Of a stretch of 64,000 nt of DNA, positions 1 to 7,475 are shown one piece after another. The notes below the pieces were generated by a model, which worked only from the letters and a program-made list of their open reading frames with translations, made no database searches and was not told where the DNA came from. The position numbers and the translations under genes were made by a program. Each line of letters begins with the position of its first letter. Position 1 is the first letter of the stretch. Origin of the DNA: Allobosea sp. (GTDB taxonomy: Bacteria > Pseudomonadota > Alphaproteobacteria > Rhizobiales > Kaistiaceae); assembly GCA_017307955.1 (NCBI GenBank), contig JAFKFV010000019.1:1-64000 (forward strand), written 5' to 3'.

Positions 1-22
1 GAAAGAAAGGCCCCCACCCCGG

Positions 23-160
23 CCCTCCCCCGCAAGGGGGGAGGGAGAAGCGCCCTCACCCCGACCCTCTCCCGCAAGCGGGAGAGGGGGAAAAGAAGTG
101 CGATTCGCCACCACGTCGATGAAGAGCGGGACGAACTCCCTCCCCCCTTGCGGGGGAGGG
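23..160. repeat. Cluster of GC-rich intergenic palindromes
   Basis: Three hairpin-forming palindromes of one type occur at 23-45, 65-90 and 138-160. Each has a CCCTC(C/T)CCC arm, a GCAA or TTGC loop and a complementary GGGAGGG arm. They sit downstream of the permease gene that ends at 198. Palindromes of this kind are common between genes in Rhizobiales and may act as mRNA 3' stabilisers or weak terminators. No gene is visible in 1-197. Confidence 0.6.
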
Positions 161-197
161 TTGGGGTGGGGGACTTGCTGTCGCAGCACCGAAGCAC

Positions 198-1151
198 TCA
201 TTTGCGCACCGCCCCGAAGGTGATGCCGCGCAGGAGATGTTTCCGGAGCAGCAGCGTGAAGACGAAGATCGGCACCACGAAGAGGGTCGTGGCGGCGGCG
301 ACGGCCGGCCAGTCCTGGCCGCCCTCGCCGATGATGAAGGGGATGAAGGGCGGCATGGTCTGCGCCGTGCCGGAGGTCAGCAGCACCGCGAAGGCGTATT
401 CGTTCCATGCGAAGATCAGGCAGAAGATGGCGGTGGCGGCGATGCCGGTCGCGGCCTGCGGCAGCACGGCGAGGCGGAAGGCCTGCAGCCGCGTATAGCC
501 GTCGATCATCGCCGCTTCCTCGTATTCGCGCGGGATCTCGTCGATGAATCCCTTCAGCAGCCAGACGGCGAGCGACACGTTCACCGCCGTGTAGAGCAGG
601 ATCATGCCGAGCTTGGTGTCGTTGAGGCCGAGCTGGCGGTACATGAGATAGATCGGGATCGCGACCGCGATCGGCGGCATCATGCGCGTCGACAGGATGA
701 AGAACAGCAGGTCGTCCTTGAACGGCACGCGGAAGCGCGAGAAGCCATAGGCCGCGAGCGTGCCGAGGAAGACCGCGAGGAAGGTCGATCCGAAAGCGAT
801 GATGATCGAGTTGACGAAGCGCGGCACGACATTGGACGGGCCGGCGATCACCATGTTCCGCGACCGCACCAGCTTGTCGTACCAGGTCGTCGGCGCCGGC
901 AATTGGGCGAGCACCTCGGGCGATTGCCGCGTGCGGGTCGTGAAGAGGTTCACATAGCCTTCGAGCGACGGCGTGAAGACGATCTTCGGCGGATAGGCGA
1001 TCGAATCCGGCGGCGTCTTGAAGCTCGTCGCGATGATCCAGACGAGCGGGATCATGGTCACGATCGCATAGACGATGACAAGCGCGCCGGCGATCCGCCG
1101 CATCATGCTGGTCGGCGCCACGATCGAACGGGCCTGGTCGGAGGCGCTCAT
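198..1151 (-). CDS. Sugar ABC transporter permease (MalG type)
   Basis: This 317-residue inner-membrane protein is the second permease of a carbohydrate (CUT1-type) ABC importer. The sequence shows an N-terminal membrane segment near residues 20-42, further hydrophobic segments, and the cytoplasmic EAA loop as EEAAMIDGYTRLQAF near residue 210, which docks on the ATPase. The start at 1151 is chosen because it overlaps the stop of the upstream permease as ATGA; a longer open frame upstream is only the other permease read out of frame. It is the third gene of a binding protein-permease-permease operon. No ATPase gene is seen, so it is either beyond position 1 or a shared MsmK/UgpC-like subunit. 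The substrate is unknown. Confidence 0.9.
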   Translation of the reverse strand: MSASDQARSIVAPTSMMRRIAGALVIVYAIVTMIPLVWIIATSFKTPPDSIAYPPKIVFTPSLEGYVNLFTTRTRQSPEVLAQLPAPTTWYDKLVRSRNMVIAGPSNVVPRFVNSIIIAFGSTFLAVFLGTLAAYGFSRFRVPFKDDLLFFILSTRMMPPIAVAIPIYLMYRQLGLNDTKLGMILLYTAVNVSLAVWLLKGFIDEIPREYEEAAMIDGYTRLQAFRLAVLPQAATGIAATAIFCLIFAWNEYAFAVLLTSGTAQTMPPFIPFIIGEGGQDWPAVAAATTLFVVPIFVFTLLLRKHLLRGITFGAVRK

Positions 1152-2110
1152 CGCTGCTTCACCCGGTTGAGCGCCTTCACATAGATGTTGGCGAGGCCGA
1201 AGACGGTGACGAAGAGGATGATGGCGAGCGCCGAGGAATAGCCGGTGCGCCAGCTCTCGAAGGCCTGACGCTTCAGCGTGATCGACACGACCTCGGTGGT
1301 CGAGCCGGGACCGCCGCCCGTGAGCAGGTTGACCATGTCGAACATCTTGAAGTTCTCGATGCCGCGGAAGAGCACCGCCAGCATGATGAAGGGCAGCGCC
1401 ATCGGCAGCGTGATCGACCAGAACTGGCGCCAGGGCGAGGCGCGGTCGACCTCGGCCGCCTCGTAGATGTAGTCGGGGATCGAGCGCAGCCCCGCGAGGC
1501 AGATCAGCATCACGTAAGGCGTCCACATCCAGGCATCGACGATGACGATCGCCCAGGGCGAAAGCCGCACGTCGCCGAGCATCTGGAAGGACGAAGGCTC
1601 GATGCCGGTGAAGAACGACACCGCGTAATTGAAGAGCCCGCTCTGCGGCTGGTAGAGGAAGGTCCAGAAATTCCCCACCACCGCCGGCGACAGCATCATC
1701 GGGATCAGGATGATCGTCGTCCACACGCCGTGGCCGCGGAACTTCTTGTCGATCAGCCAGGCGAGCCCGAAGCCGAGCACCGTCTCGATGATGATCGTCC
1801 AGATCACGAAATGCGCCGTGGTCTGCATCGCGAACCAGACATCGGCGTCGGTCAGGATGCGCTCGTACCATTGCAGCCCGACCGTCTTCACCTCGGCATT
1901 CGGCTTGTTGGCGCGGTAGTTCGTGAAGGACAGCCAGATCGTCCAGATCAGCGGGAAGATGTTGATCGCCAGCAGGAGAACGATGGTCGGCCCGATGAAG
2001 AGCCAGGCGATGGCCTTGTCCGAGAGCCCGCGCAGCGGCCGGGCAAGGCTCTCCGGCGTGGCGCCGGCAACCTTCTCGGTCAGCGCGCCTGATGTCGTCG
2101 CTTCGCTCAT
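1148..2110 (-). CDS. Sugar ABC transporter permease (MalF type)
   Basis: This 320-residue integral membrane protein is the first permease of the same CUT1-type importer. It has about six hydrophobic segments and the EAA loop EAAEVDRASPWRQFW near residue 220. It pairs with the MalG-type permease, whose start codon overlaps its stop by four bases, so translation is probably coupled. The ATG at 2110 has GGAAGG just upstream; another ATG five codons earlier (2125) is possible. The short cytoplasmic N-terminus is Ala/Thr rich. The gene lies 83 bases after the binding-protein stop, beyond an intercistronic hairpin. Confidence 0.9.
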   Translation of the reverse strand: MSEATTSGALTEKVAGATPESLARPLRGLSDKAIAWLFIGPTIVLLLAINIFPLIWTIWLSFTNYRANKPNAEVKTVGLQWYERILTDADVWFAMQTTAHFVIWTIIIETVLGFGLAWLIDKKFRGHGVWTTIILIPMMLSPAVVGNFWTFLYQPQSGLFNYAVSFFTGIEPSSFQMLGDVRLSPWAIVIVDAWMWTPYVMLICLAGLRSIPDYIYEAAEVDRASPWRQFWSITLPMALPFIMLAVLFRGIENFKMFDMVNLLTGGGPGSTTEVVSITLKRQAFESWRTGYSSALAIILFVTVFGLANIYVKALNRVKQR

Positions 2111-2149
2111 GGGGCCTTCCGGCATGGTCCGTCGTCGTGGGGGGGGAAC

Positions 2150-2173
2150 GCGGCGCCGGCTGACCGGCGCCGC
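2150..2173 (-). promoter_or_regulatory. Intercistronic hairpin after the binding-protein gene
   Basis: A perfect 10-bp stem (GCGGCGCCGG / CCGGCGCCGC) with a four-base loop lies between the binding-protein stop and the first permease. There is no T-run, so it is unlikely to be a full terminator. In other sugar importers such hairpins stabilise the upstream mRNA and make binding protein more abundant than permease; that role is inferred here. Confidence 0.5.
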
Positions 2174-2193
2174 AGGACATTCGGAATGCCGCG

Positions 2194-3528
2194 TCAGATC
2201 TTGCCTTCATCCTCGAAGACGGTCGTCCAGTCCTTGACGAGGCCGTCGAGTGCTTCCTGCGCCGTGCCCTGATCGGCGACGACATAGTCGTGCACGCGCT
2301 TCTGCATCGCCTGCATCAGCTCGGCATAGGCGGGCTCGGCCCAGAAATCCTTGACCATGTTCATGGAAACGAGGAAGTCGGGTGCGAAGGGCGCGCTCTG
2401 CGGGAAGGACGGCGCCTCGACGACGGCCTTCAGCGCCGAGTAGCCGCCAAGCTCCCACCACTTCTGCTGGACCGAAGGCTGCGCGAACCACTTGATATAT
2501 TCGAGCGCGTCGTCCTTGTGGTCGGAATAGGCGACGACCGAGATGCCCTGGCCGCCGAGCTGCGTGAAATGCCCGTCAGGACCGGCCGGGTTCGGGAAGA
2601 AGCCGATCTTGTCGCCGCCGACATTCGGGTCCTTGTAGAGGCCGGGGAAGAAGGCGAACCAGTTCATCTGCATCGCCACCTGGCCCGACTTGAAGGCGTC
2701 GAGACCCTCGGACATGTAGGCATTGGTCATGCCCGGCGCCGTGCAGCACTTGTAGAGCTCCTTGTAGAATTCGAGCCCCTTCACCGCTTCCGGAGAATTG
2801 ACGAAGCCTTCCATGCTGTAGGGCTTCTTCGGGTCGTCATACTGGAAGCCGTAATCGTAGAGGACGTTGGTGACGCCCATCGTGATGCCTTCGGAGCCGC
2901 GCTCCGTGAAGATATAGGCGCCGTAGACCTTCTTGCCGTCGATCTCGCGCCCCTGGAAGAAGGTCGCGATGTCCTTCAGCTCGTCATAGGTCTTGGGCGG
3001 CGCGAGATCGCGGCCGTATTTCTCCTTGAACTCCTTCTGCAGCTCCGGCTTCTCGAACCAGTCCTTGCGATAGGTCCAGCCGACCGCGTCGGCCATGGCC
3101 GGCAGCGCCCAGTAGTTCGGCGTGTTCTTCGGCCATTCCGAATAGCCGACGACCGTCGCATCGACGAAGTCGGACATCTTGATGCCCTCCTTGTCGAAGA
3201 AGTCGTTGAGCTTCACATAGTGACCGTTCTCGGCCGAACCGCCGACCCACTGGCTGTCGCCGATTATGAGGTCGCAAAGCTTGCCGTGCGAGTTCAGCTC
3301 GTTCAGGAAGCGGTCGGCATAGCTCGTCCAGGGGACGAACTCGAACTTCATGTCGATGCCGCTCTCCTTGGTGAAATCCTTGGAGAGCTCGACCAGCGCA
3401 TTGGCCGGGTCCCAGGCCGCCCAGCACAGGGTCAGCGACTTGTCGGCCGCCTTGGCGCCCGCCGACATCGCGCAGGTGAGCACGGTGGCCGTGCCCAGCG
3501 CGGCGGCCAGCTTCAGCAAATTCCGCAT
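2194..3528 (-). CDS. Sugar ABC transporter substrate-binding protein
   Basis: This 444-residue periplasmic protein captures the substrate for the two permeases encoded downstream. Residues 1-27 form a signal peptide with an AKA-A cleavage site. The rest resembles family 1 extracellular solute-binding proteins (SBP_bac_1), including the WALPAM and MNWFAFFPG stretches typical of that fold. Length fits the family (about 400-450 residues). It is first in its operon and follows a 343-base spacer that holds inverted repeats, so it is probably substrate-induced. The neighbouring dehydrogenase and isomerase suggest a sugar or polyol, but the substrate cannot be read from the sequence. Confidence 0.9.
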   Translation of the reverse strand: MRNLLKLAAALGTATVLTCAMSAGAKAADKSLTLCWAAWDPANALVELSKDFTKESGIDMKFEFVPWTSYADRFLNELNSHGKLCDLIIGDSQWVGGSAENGHYVKLNDFFDKEGIKMSDFVDATVVGYSEWPKNTPNYWALPAMADAVGWTYRKDWFEKPELQKEFKEKYGRDLAPPKTYDELKDIATFFQGREIDGKKVYGAYIFTERGSEGITMGVTNVLYDYGFQYDDPKKPYSMEGFVNSPEAVKGLEFYKELYKCCTAPGMTNAYMSEGLDAFKSGQVAMQMNWFAFFPGLYKDPNVGGDKIGFFPNPAGPDGHFTQLGGQGISVVAYSDHKDDALEYIKWFAQPSVQQKWWELGGYSALKAVVEAPSFPQSAPFAPDFLVSMNMVKDFWAEPAYAELMQAMQKRVHDYVVADQGTAQEALDGLVKDWTTVFEDEGKI

Positions 3529-3657
3529 GCGATCCTCCCTGAATTGCCCATGGCACGCCGGCGCGAAAGAAGACCGCGCGGACGCTGGACCGCTTCCTCG
3601 GGCGATCCGGGCAGGTGAATTGAAGCGTTCCCCGACGCCGGTTGCTCCCGGCCTTCT

Positions 3658-3764
3658 GTTTAGTGATTGTGTTTAGTGATACCCAATTCACTAAACTAAG
3701 CAACGGCAATTTTCCGCCACTTGTTGTGCAGCGCAGCAGCGATTTGCTAAACCGAGTTTAGTAA
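3658..3764. promoter_or_regulatory. Putative repressor operators (GTTTAGTGA repeats)
   Basis: GTTTAGTGA occurs at 3658-3666 and again at 3671-3679, and its exact complement TCACTAAAC lies at 3688-3696, giving a 26-base inverted repeat. A second palindrome, TTGCTAAAC-CGA-GTTTAGTAA, lies at 3744-3764 with one mismatch. Two related inverted repeats about 65 bases apart ahead of a sugar-transport gene suggest binding by a dimeric repressor, perhaps with looping. They lack the CG centre usual for LacI operators, so a ROK-type regulator elsewhere is as likely as the LacI protein at 6186-7262. Confidence 0.55.
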
Positions 3765-3797
3765 TTCAGCGACCAGACCGGCGAAGGCGGGCGCATG

Positions 3798-3823
3798 AAA
3801 AAAGGGGCGCCTCTCGGCGCCCC
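3798..3823 (-). terminator. Rho-independent terminator after the dehydrogenase gene
   Basis: On the minus strand a perfect GGGGCGCC-GAGA-GGCGCCCC hairpin is followed directly by six T. It lies 49 bases past the stop of the Gfo/Idh gene, so it separates that transcript from the ABC transporter operon. Confidence 0.9.
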
Positions 3824-3871
3824 TCTGATCGGCTGGTTGGTCGGTGGAACCCGCGCTATCGCGGGCTCGCG

Positions 3872-5044
3872 TCAGACCTTGGTCCAGACATTCCCGGCAT
3901 TGGACGACTTCACGGCCGCCTCGATGAACTTCATGCCGACAAGGCCGTCCTCGACGCTCGGATAGATGACGTCCGCGCCGACCGTACCGCCGTCGCGCGC
4001 CGCGCGGATGGCGCGGGCCGCTTCGGTGTAGATGTTGGCGAAGCCTTCGAGATAGCCTTCCGGGTGGCCGCCCGGAACGCGGGTGACGCGCGCCGCCTCC
4101 GGCCAGGCGCCGGCGCCGCCGCGGGTCAAGAGCTGCTTCGGCTCGCCGAACTTCGTGAACCAGAGATAGTTCGGATCGGCCTGCGTCCATTCGAGGCCGC
4201 CCTTGGTGCCGTAGACGCGCAGCTTGAGGCCGTTTTCATGGCCGACCGCGACCTGGCTCGCCCAGAGCATGCCCTTGGCGCCGCCCTTCCAGCGCAGCAG
4301 GATCTCGACATCGTCGTCGAGCAGCCGGCCTTCGACGAAGGTCGTCAGCTGCGCCAGAAGCTCGTCCAGCTCGAGGCCGGAGACGAAGCAGGCGAGGTTA
4401 TAGGCATGCGTGCCGATATCGCCGATGCAGCCGCCGGCGCCCGAGCGCTTCGGATCGGTGCGCCACTCGGCCTGCTTGGAGCCCGACGCCTCGGCCCGCT
4501 CCGTCAGCCAGTCCTGCGGATATTCGGCCTGGATGAGACGGATGGTGCCAAGCTCGCCGGCCGCCACCATGGCCCGCGCCTGGCGGATCATCGGATAGCC
4601 GGTGTAGTTGTGGGTCACCGCGAAGACCTTGCCGGTCTTCTTGACGAGCGCCACCAGCTCCTCAGCCTCGGCGACCGTCGTCGTCAGCGGCTTGTCGCAG
4701 ATGACATGGATGCCGGCCTCGAGAAAGGCCTTGGCGGCCGGCGCATGCATGTGGTTCGGCGTGACGATGGCGACCGCCTCGATGCCGTCCGGACGGGCGG
4801 CCTCGGCCTTCGCCATCTCCTCGAACGAGCCATAGGCGCGGTCGTCGGCGATGCCGAGATCCTTCGCCGAGGCTTTCGCGCGGGCCGGCTCCGAGGAGAG
4901 CGCGCCGGCGACCAGCTCATACTGGTCGTCGATGCGCGCGGCGATGCGGTGGACGGCGCCGATGAAGGCGCCCTGCCCGCCGCCAACCATGCCGAGGCGG
5001 ATGCGACCGCTCGCGGCTTCTTCCTTGCTGCCTTCGATGGCCAT
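3872..5044 (-). CDS. Gfo/Idh/MocA family NAD(P)-dependent dehydrogenase
   Basis: This 390-residue cytoplasmic protein probably oxidises a sugar or inositol-type substrate with NAD(P). The N-terminal Rossmann fold shows LGMVGGGQGAFIG near residues 18-30, and CDKPLTTT near residue 135 is the family's E/DKP catalytic-lysine motif. The C-terminal half is the usual alpha/beta substrate domain, with GGAGGCIGDIGTHAYNLA ahead of a likely active-site His. Length fits the family. It is followed by a strong terminator and lies 24 bases after the isomerase/epimerase gene, so the two are probably co-transcribed. Together they suggest a pathway like those of inositol or rare sugars. Confidence 0.9.
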   Translation of the reverse strand: MAIEGSKEEAASGRIRLGMVGGGQGAFIGAVHRIAARIDDQYELVAGALSSEPARAKASAKDLGIADDRAYGSFEEMAKAEAARPDGIEAVAIVTPNHMHAPAAKAFLEAGIHVICDKPLTTTVAEAEELVALVKKTGKVFAVTHNYTGYPMIRQARAMVAAGELGTIRLIQAEYPQDWLTERAEASGSKQAEWRTDPKRSGAGGCIGDIGTHAYNLACFVSGLELDELLAQLTTFVEGRLLDDDVEILLRWKGGAKGMLWASQVAVGHENGLKLRVYGTKGGLEWTQADPNYLWFTKFGEPKQLLTRGGAGAWPEAARVTRVPGGHPEGYLEGFANIYTEAARAIRAARDGGTVGADVIYPSVEDGLVGMKFIEAAVKSSNAGNVWTKV

Positions 5045-5068
5045 GGGGACTGTTCCTTTCCTTGCCGC

Positions 5069-6124
5069 TCAGGCGATGCCGAGGATGCGGCGGTTGGCGA
5101 CGTCGTCGGTTCCGGCACCGGCGAAGTCGTCGAACGCGCGCTCCGTGACGCGGATGATGTGATGCTTGATGAACTCGGCGCCTTCGCGCGCGCCGTCCTC
5201 GGGATGCTTCAGCGCGCATTCCCATTCGAGGACCGCCCAGGAGGCGTAGTCGTACTGGGTCAGCTTCGAGAACACCGCCCCGAAATCGACCTGGCCGTCG
5301 CCGAGCGAGCGGAAGCGGCCGGCGCGGTTCACCCAGCTCTGGTAGCCACCATAGACGCCCTGGCGGCCGGTCGGATTGAACTCGGCGTCCTTCACATGGA
5401 ACGCCTTGATGCGCTCGTGATAGATGTCGATGTAGTCGAGATAGTCGAGCTGCTGCAGCACGAAGTGCGACGGGTCGTAGAGAAGGTTGGCGCGCGGGTG
5501 GTTCTTCACCTCGGCGAGGAACATCTCGAAGGTGACGCCATCATGCAGGTCCTCGCCGGGATGGATCTCGTAGGCGAGGTCGACGCCATGCTCGTCGGCA
5601 TAGTCGAGCAGCGGAGTCCAGCGCTTGCCGAGTTCGGCGAAGGCGGCCTCGACGAGGCCGGCCGGGCGCTGCGGGAACGGATAGAGGAACGGCCAGGCGA
5701 GCGCGCCCGAGAAGGTCGCATGCGCCGTGATGCCGAGATGCTTCGAGGCGCGCAGCGCCCGCTTCACCTGGTCGACGGCCCATTCCTGCCGCGCCTTCGG
5801 ATTGCCGCGGACTTCCGGAGCGGCGAAGCCGTCCATCAGTTCGTCATAGACGGGATGCACGGCGACCAGCTGGCCCTGAAGATGGGTCGAGAGCTCGGTG
5901 ATCTCGAGGCCGTGCTTGGCGGCGGTGCCGGCGAGCTCGTCGCAGTAATCCTTCGAGTCCGACGCCTTCTTGAGGTCGATCAGGCGGCCATCCCAAGTCG
6001 GGATCTGCACGCCCTTGTAGCCGAGCGAAGCGGCCCATTCGCAGATGGCGTCGAACGAGTTGAACGGCGCGGTGTCGCCGGCGAACTGGGCGAGGAATAT
6101 CGCCGGTCCCTTGATCGTCTTCAT
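5069..6124 (-). CDS. Sugar phosphate isomerase/epimerase (xylose isomerase-like TIM barrel)
   Basis: This 351-residue protein belongs to the AP endonuclease 2/xylose isomerase-like TIM-barrel superfamily, whose members use a divalent metal to isomerise or epimerise sugars. Visible metal/active-site segments include LAYEIHPGEDLHD, NLLYDPSHFVLQ and FHVKDAEF, and a late AVLEWECALK with a likely metal Glu. The start at 6124 is preceded by GGAGG at good spacing; a longer upstream frame is unlikely. It sits between the LacI regulator and the Gfo/Idh dehydrogenase, a frequent trio in rhizobial sugar/polyol loci. Confidence 0.88.
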   Translation of the reverse strand: MKTIKGPAIFLAQFAGDTAPFNSFDAICEWAASLGYKGVQIPTWDGRLIDLKKASDSKDYCDELAGTAAKHGLEITELSTHLQGQLVAVHPVYDELMDGFAAPEVRGNPKARQEWAVDQVKRALRASKHLGITAHATFSGALAWPFLYPFPQRPAGLVEAAFAELGKRWTPLLDYADEHGVDLAYEIHPGEDLHDGVTFEMFLAEVKNHPRANLLYDPSHFVLQQLDYLDYIDIYHERIKAFHVKDAEFNPTGRQGVYGGYQSWVNRAGRFRSLGDGQVDFGAVFSKLTQYDYASWAVLEWECALKHPEDGAREGAEFIKHHIIRVTERAFDDFAGAGTDDVANRRILGIA

Positions 6125-6185
6125 GAGAATCCTCCTTGGACTGTCGGGGTTCGTTGTCGCGCCGCCGGGGCGACGCGCTCCGCGG

Positions 6186-7262
6186 TCAGGGCACGTTGTC
6201 CCTGACGAAGATGTCGATCCTGATACGCTCCTGCCCGGCGATGATCGGCAGGCCCTCGCGGGCGGCGAGCAGCAGCCGCGCGGCGCTGCGCGCCATGTGG
6301 CCGGCATCCTGGTTGATGAGCGCGTCGATGGTGCCGCGGATGAGCTGGCGGCGGTTGAAGGGCGTCAGCTCATGCGCGATGAAGACGACGTCGCGGGCGC
6401 GGCCGGCACGCTCCAGCGCGGCGACGATGCCGGCCGTGCCGGCGCCGACATTATAGACGCCGACGAGGTCGCGATGCTCGGCGAGCAGCGCATCGGCGAC
6501 CCGCTCGGCGCGGTCGTCGTCATCGCGCCCCTCGCGGATCGGCAGCACCTCGAGATCGGGATATTCCCGCTCCACCACCTGCTCGAAGCCGTATTGCCGC
6601 TCGATATGGTCGCGCAGCGCCAGCGAGCCGGCGATGAGGCCGACCTTGCCGCTGCGATGGCCGAGAAAGCGGCCGAGCAGCGTCGCTGCCGTCCGGCCGG
6701 CGGCGTAGTTGTCGACGCCGACAAAATGCGCCCGCCGCGTTCCCGGCAGGTCGGAGACGAGCGTCACCACGGTGGTGCCGCGGTCGGCGAGCATGTTGAC
6801 CGCCTCGGCCACCGCCGGATGATCGAGCGCCACCAGCGCGACGCCATCGAGATCGGCCGGCAGATTCTCCAGCGCCGTCGCCAGCATCTCGCCGTCGAAG
6901 ACGTCGACATGGGTGAAGGTAATGCGCACCCGCTCGTGCAGATAGCGGTCCGCCGTGGCGCGGAACTCCTGCTCCAGGAGAGTCATGAACTCGTTGGCGC
7001 CGGTCGGCAGCACGACCTCGAAGCGATAGTCGCGGCCGCGCGCGAGACGGGAGGCGAGACGGTCCGGCTGGTAGTTGAGGCGCTCGATCGCCGCCTGCAC
7101 GCGCTCGATGGTGCGCGCATGCACGCCGGCGCGGCCGTTCAGGACACGGTCGACCGTCGCGAGGCTGACGCCCGCCTCACGGGCGACATCCTGAAGCGTC
7201 GTCTTGCCCAAGCGCCGTTCCTCCTCGTCTGACGAGTTACCATCAGAAACTGAGGTAGGCAA
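6186..7262 (-). CDS. LacI family transcriptional regulator
   Basis: This DNA-binding regulator has up to 358 residues. The N-terminal helix-turn-helix and hinge are clear: TLQDVAREAGVSLATVDRVL, then LNYQPDRLASRLARG. The rest is a periplasmic-binding-protein-like sensor domain. The ATG at 7262 leaves 17 charged residues before the usual LacI start. A TTG at 7211 preceded by GAGGAGG eight bases away would give a typical 341-residue protein and may be the true start. It is first in an operon with the isomerase and dehydrogenase and is divergent from pepN. It probably represses this locus in the absence of a sugar ligand. Confidence 0.9.
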   Translation of the reverse strand: MPTSVSDGNSSDEEERRLGKTTLQDVAREAGVSLATVDRVLNGRAGVHARTIERVQAAIERLNYQPDRLASRLARGRDYRFEVVLPTGANEFMTLLEQEFRATADRYLHERVRITFTHVDVFDGEMLATALENLPADLDGVALVALDHPAVAEAVNMLADRGTTVVTLVSDLPGTRRAHFVGVDNYAAGRTAATLLGRFLGHRSGKVGLIAGSLALRDHIERQYGFEQVVEREYPDLEVLPIREGRDDDDRAERVADALLAEHRDLVGVYNVGAGTAGIVAALERAGRARDVVFIAHELTPFNRRQLIRGTIDALINQDAGHMARSAARLLLAAREGLPIIAGQERIRIDIFVRDNVP

Positions 7263-7475
7263 CTCAGAGCCTTGCGATCACGAGGAAAATGCACCGTGGA
7301 CAGAGGCCGGGAAATCGCACCAGGGGCACCGTCGAGGTTTGCGCGAACGGGCGGTTTATGAAAGGATTCTAACGATCAGGGGTTGCCGGGATCGGGGACC
7401 GGATGCAGACGGCGCGGTCTGCGGAGAACGCGAACCGCCACATGAAGGAGGCGGACGCGACAAGGAGGACGAGAC

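Larger units (their letters stand above)
3529..3871 (-). promoter_or_regulatory. Spacer with promoter/operator region of the ABC operon
   Basis: This 343-base stretch has no gene. It separates the dehydrogenase gene from the binding-protein gene, both read leftwards. It holds the terminator at 3798-3823 and a set of TTTAGT/ACTAAA-type repeats at 3658-3764, annotated separately. The promoter of the ABC transporter operon must lie here, but I could not single out a convincing -35/-10 pair. Confidence 0.5.

Noticed and set aside
237..1184. Long plus-strand frames opposite the permease genes
   Set aside because: They are Arg/Glu/Asp-rich antisense shadows, as in many high-GC genes, with no ribosome sites or family features.
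198..2285. A 695-residue open frame spanning two permeases
   Set aside because: Its first 378 codons are an arginine-rich shadow of the MalF-type permease; only the part from 1151 is a real gene.
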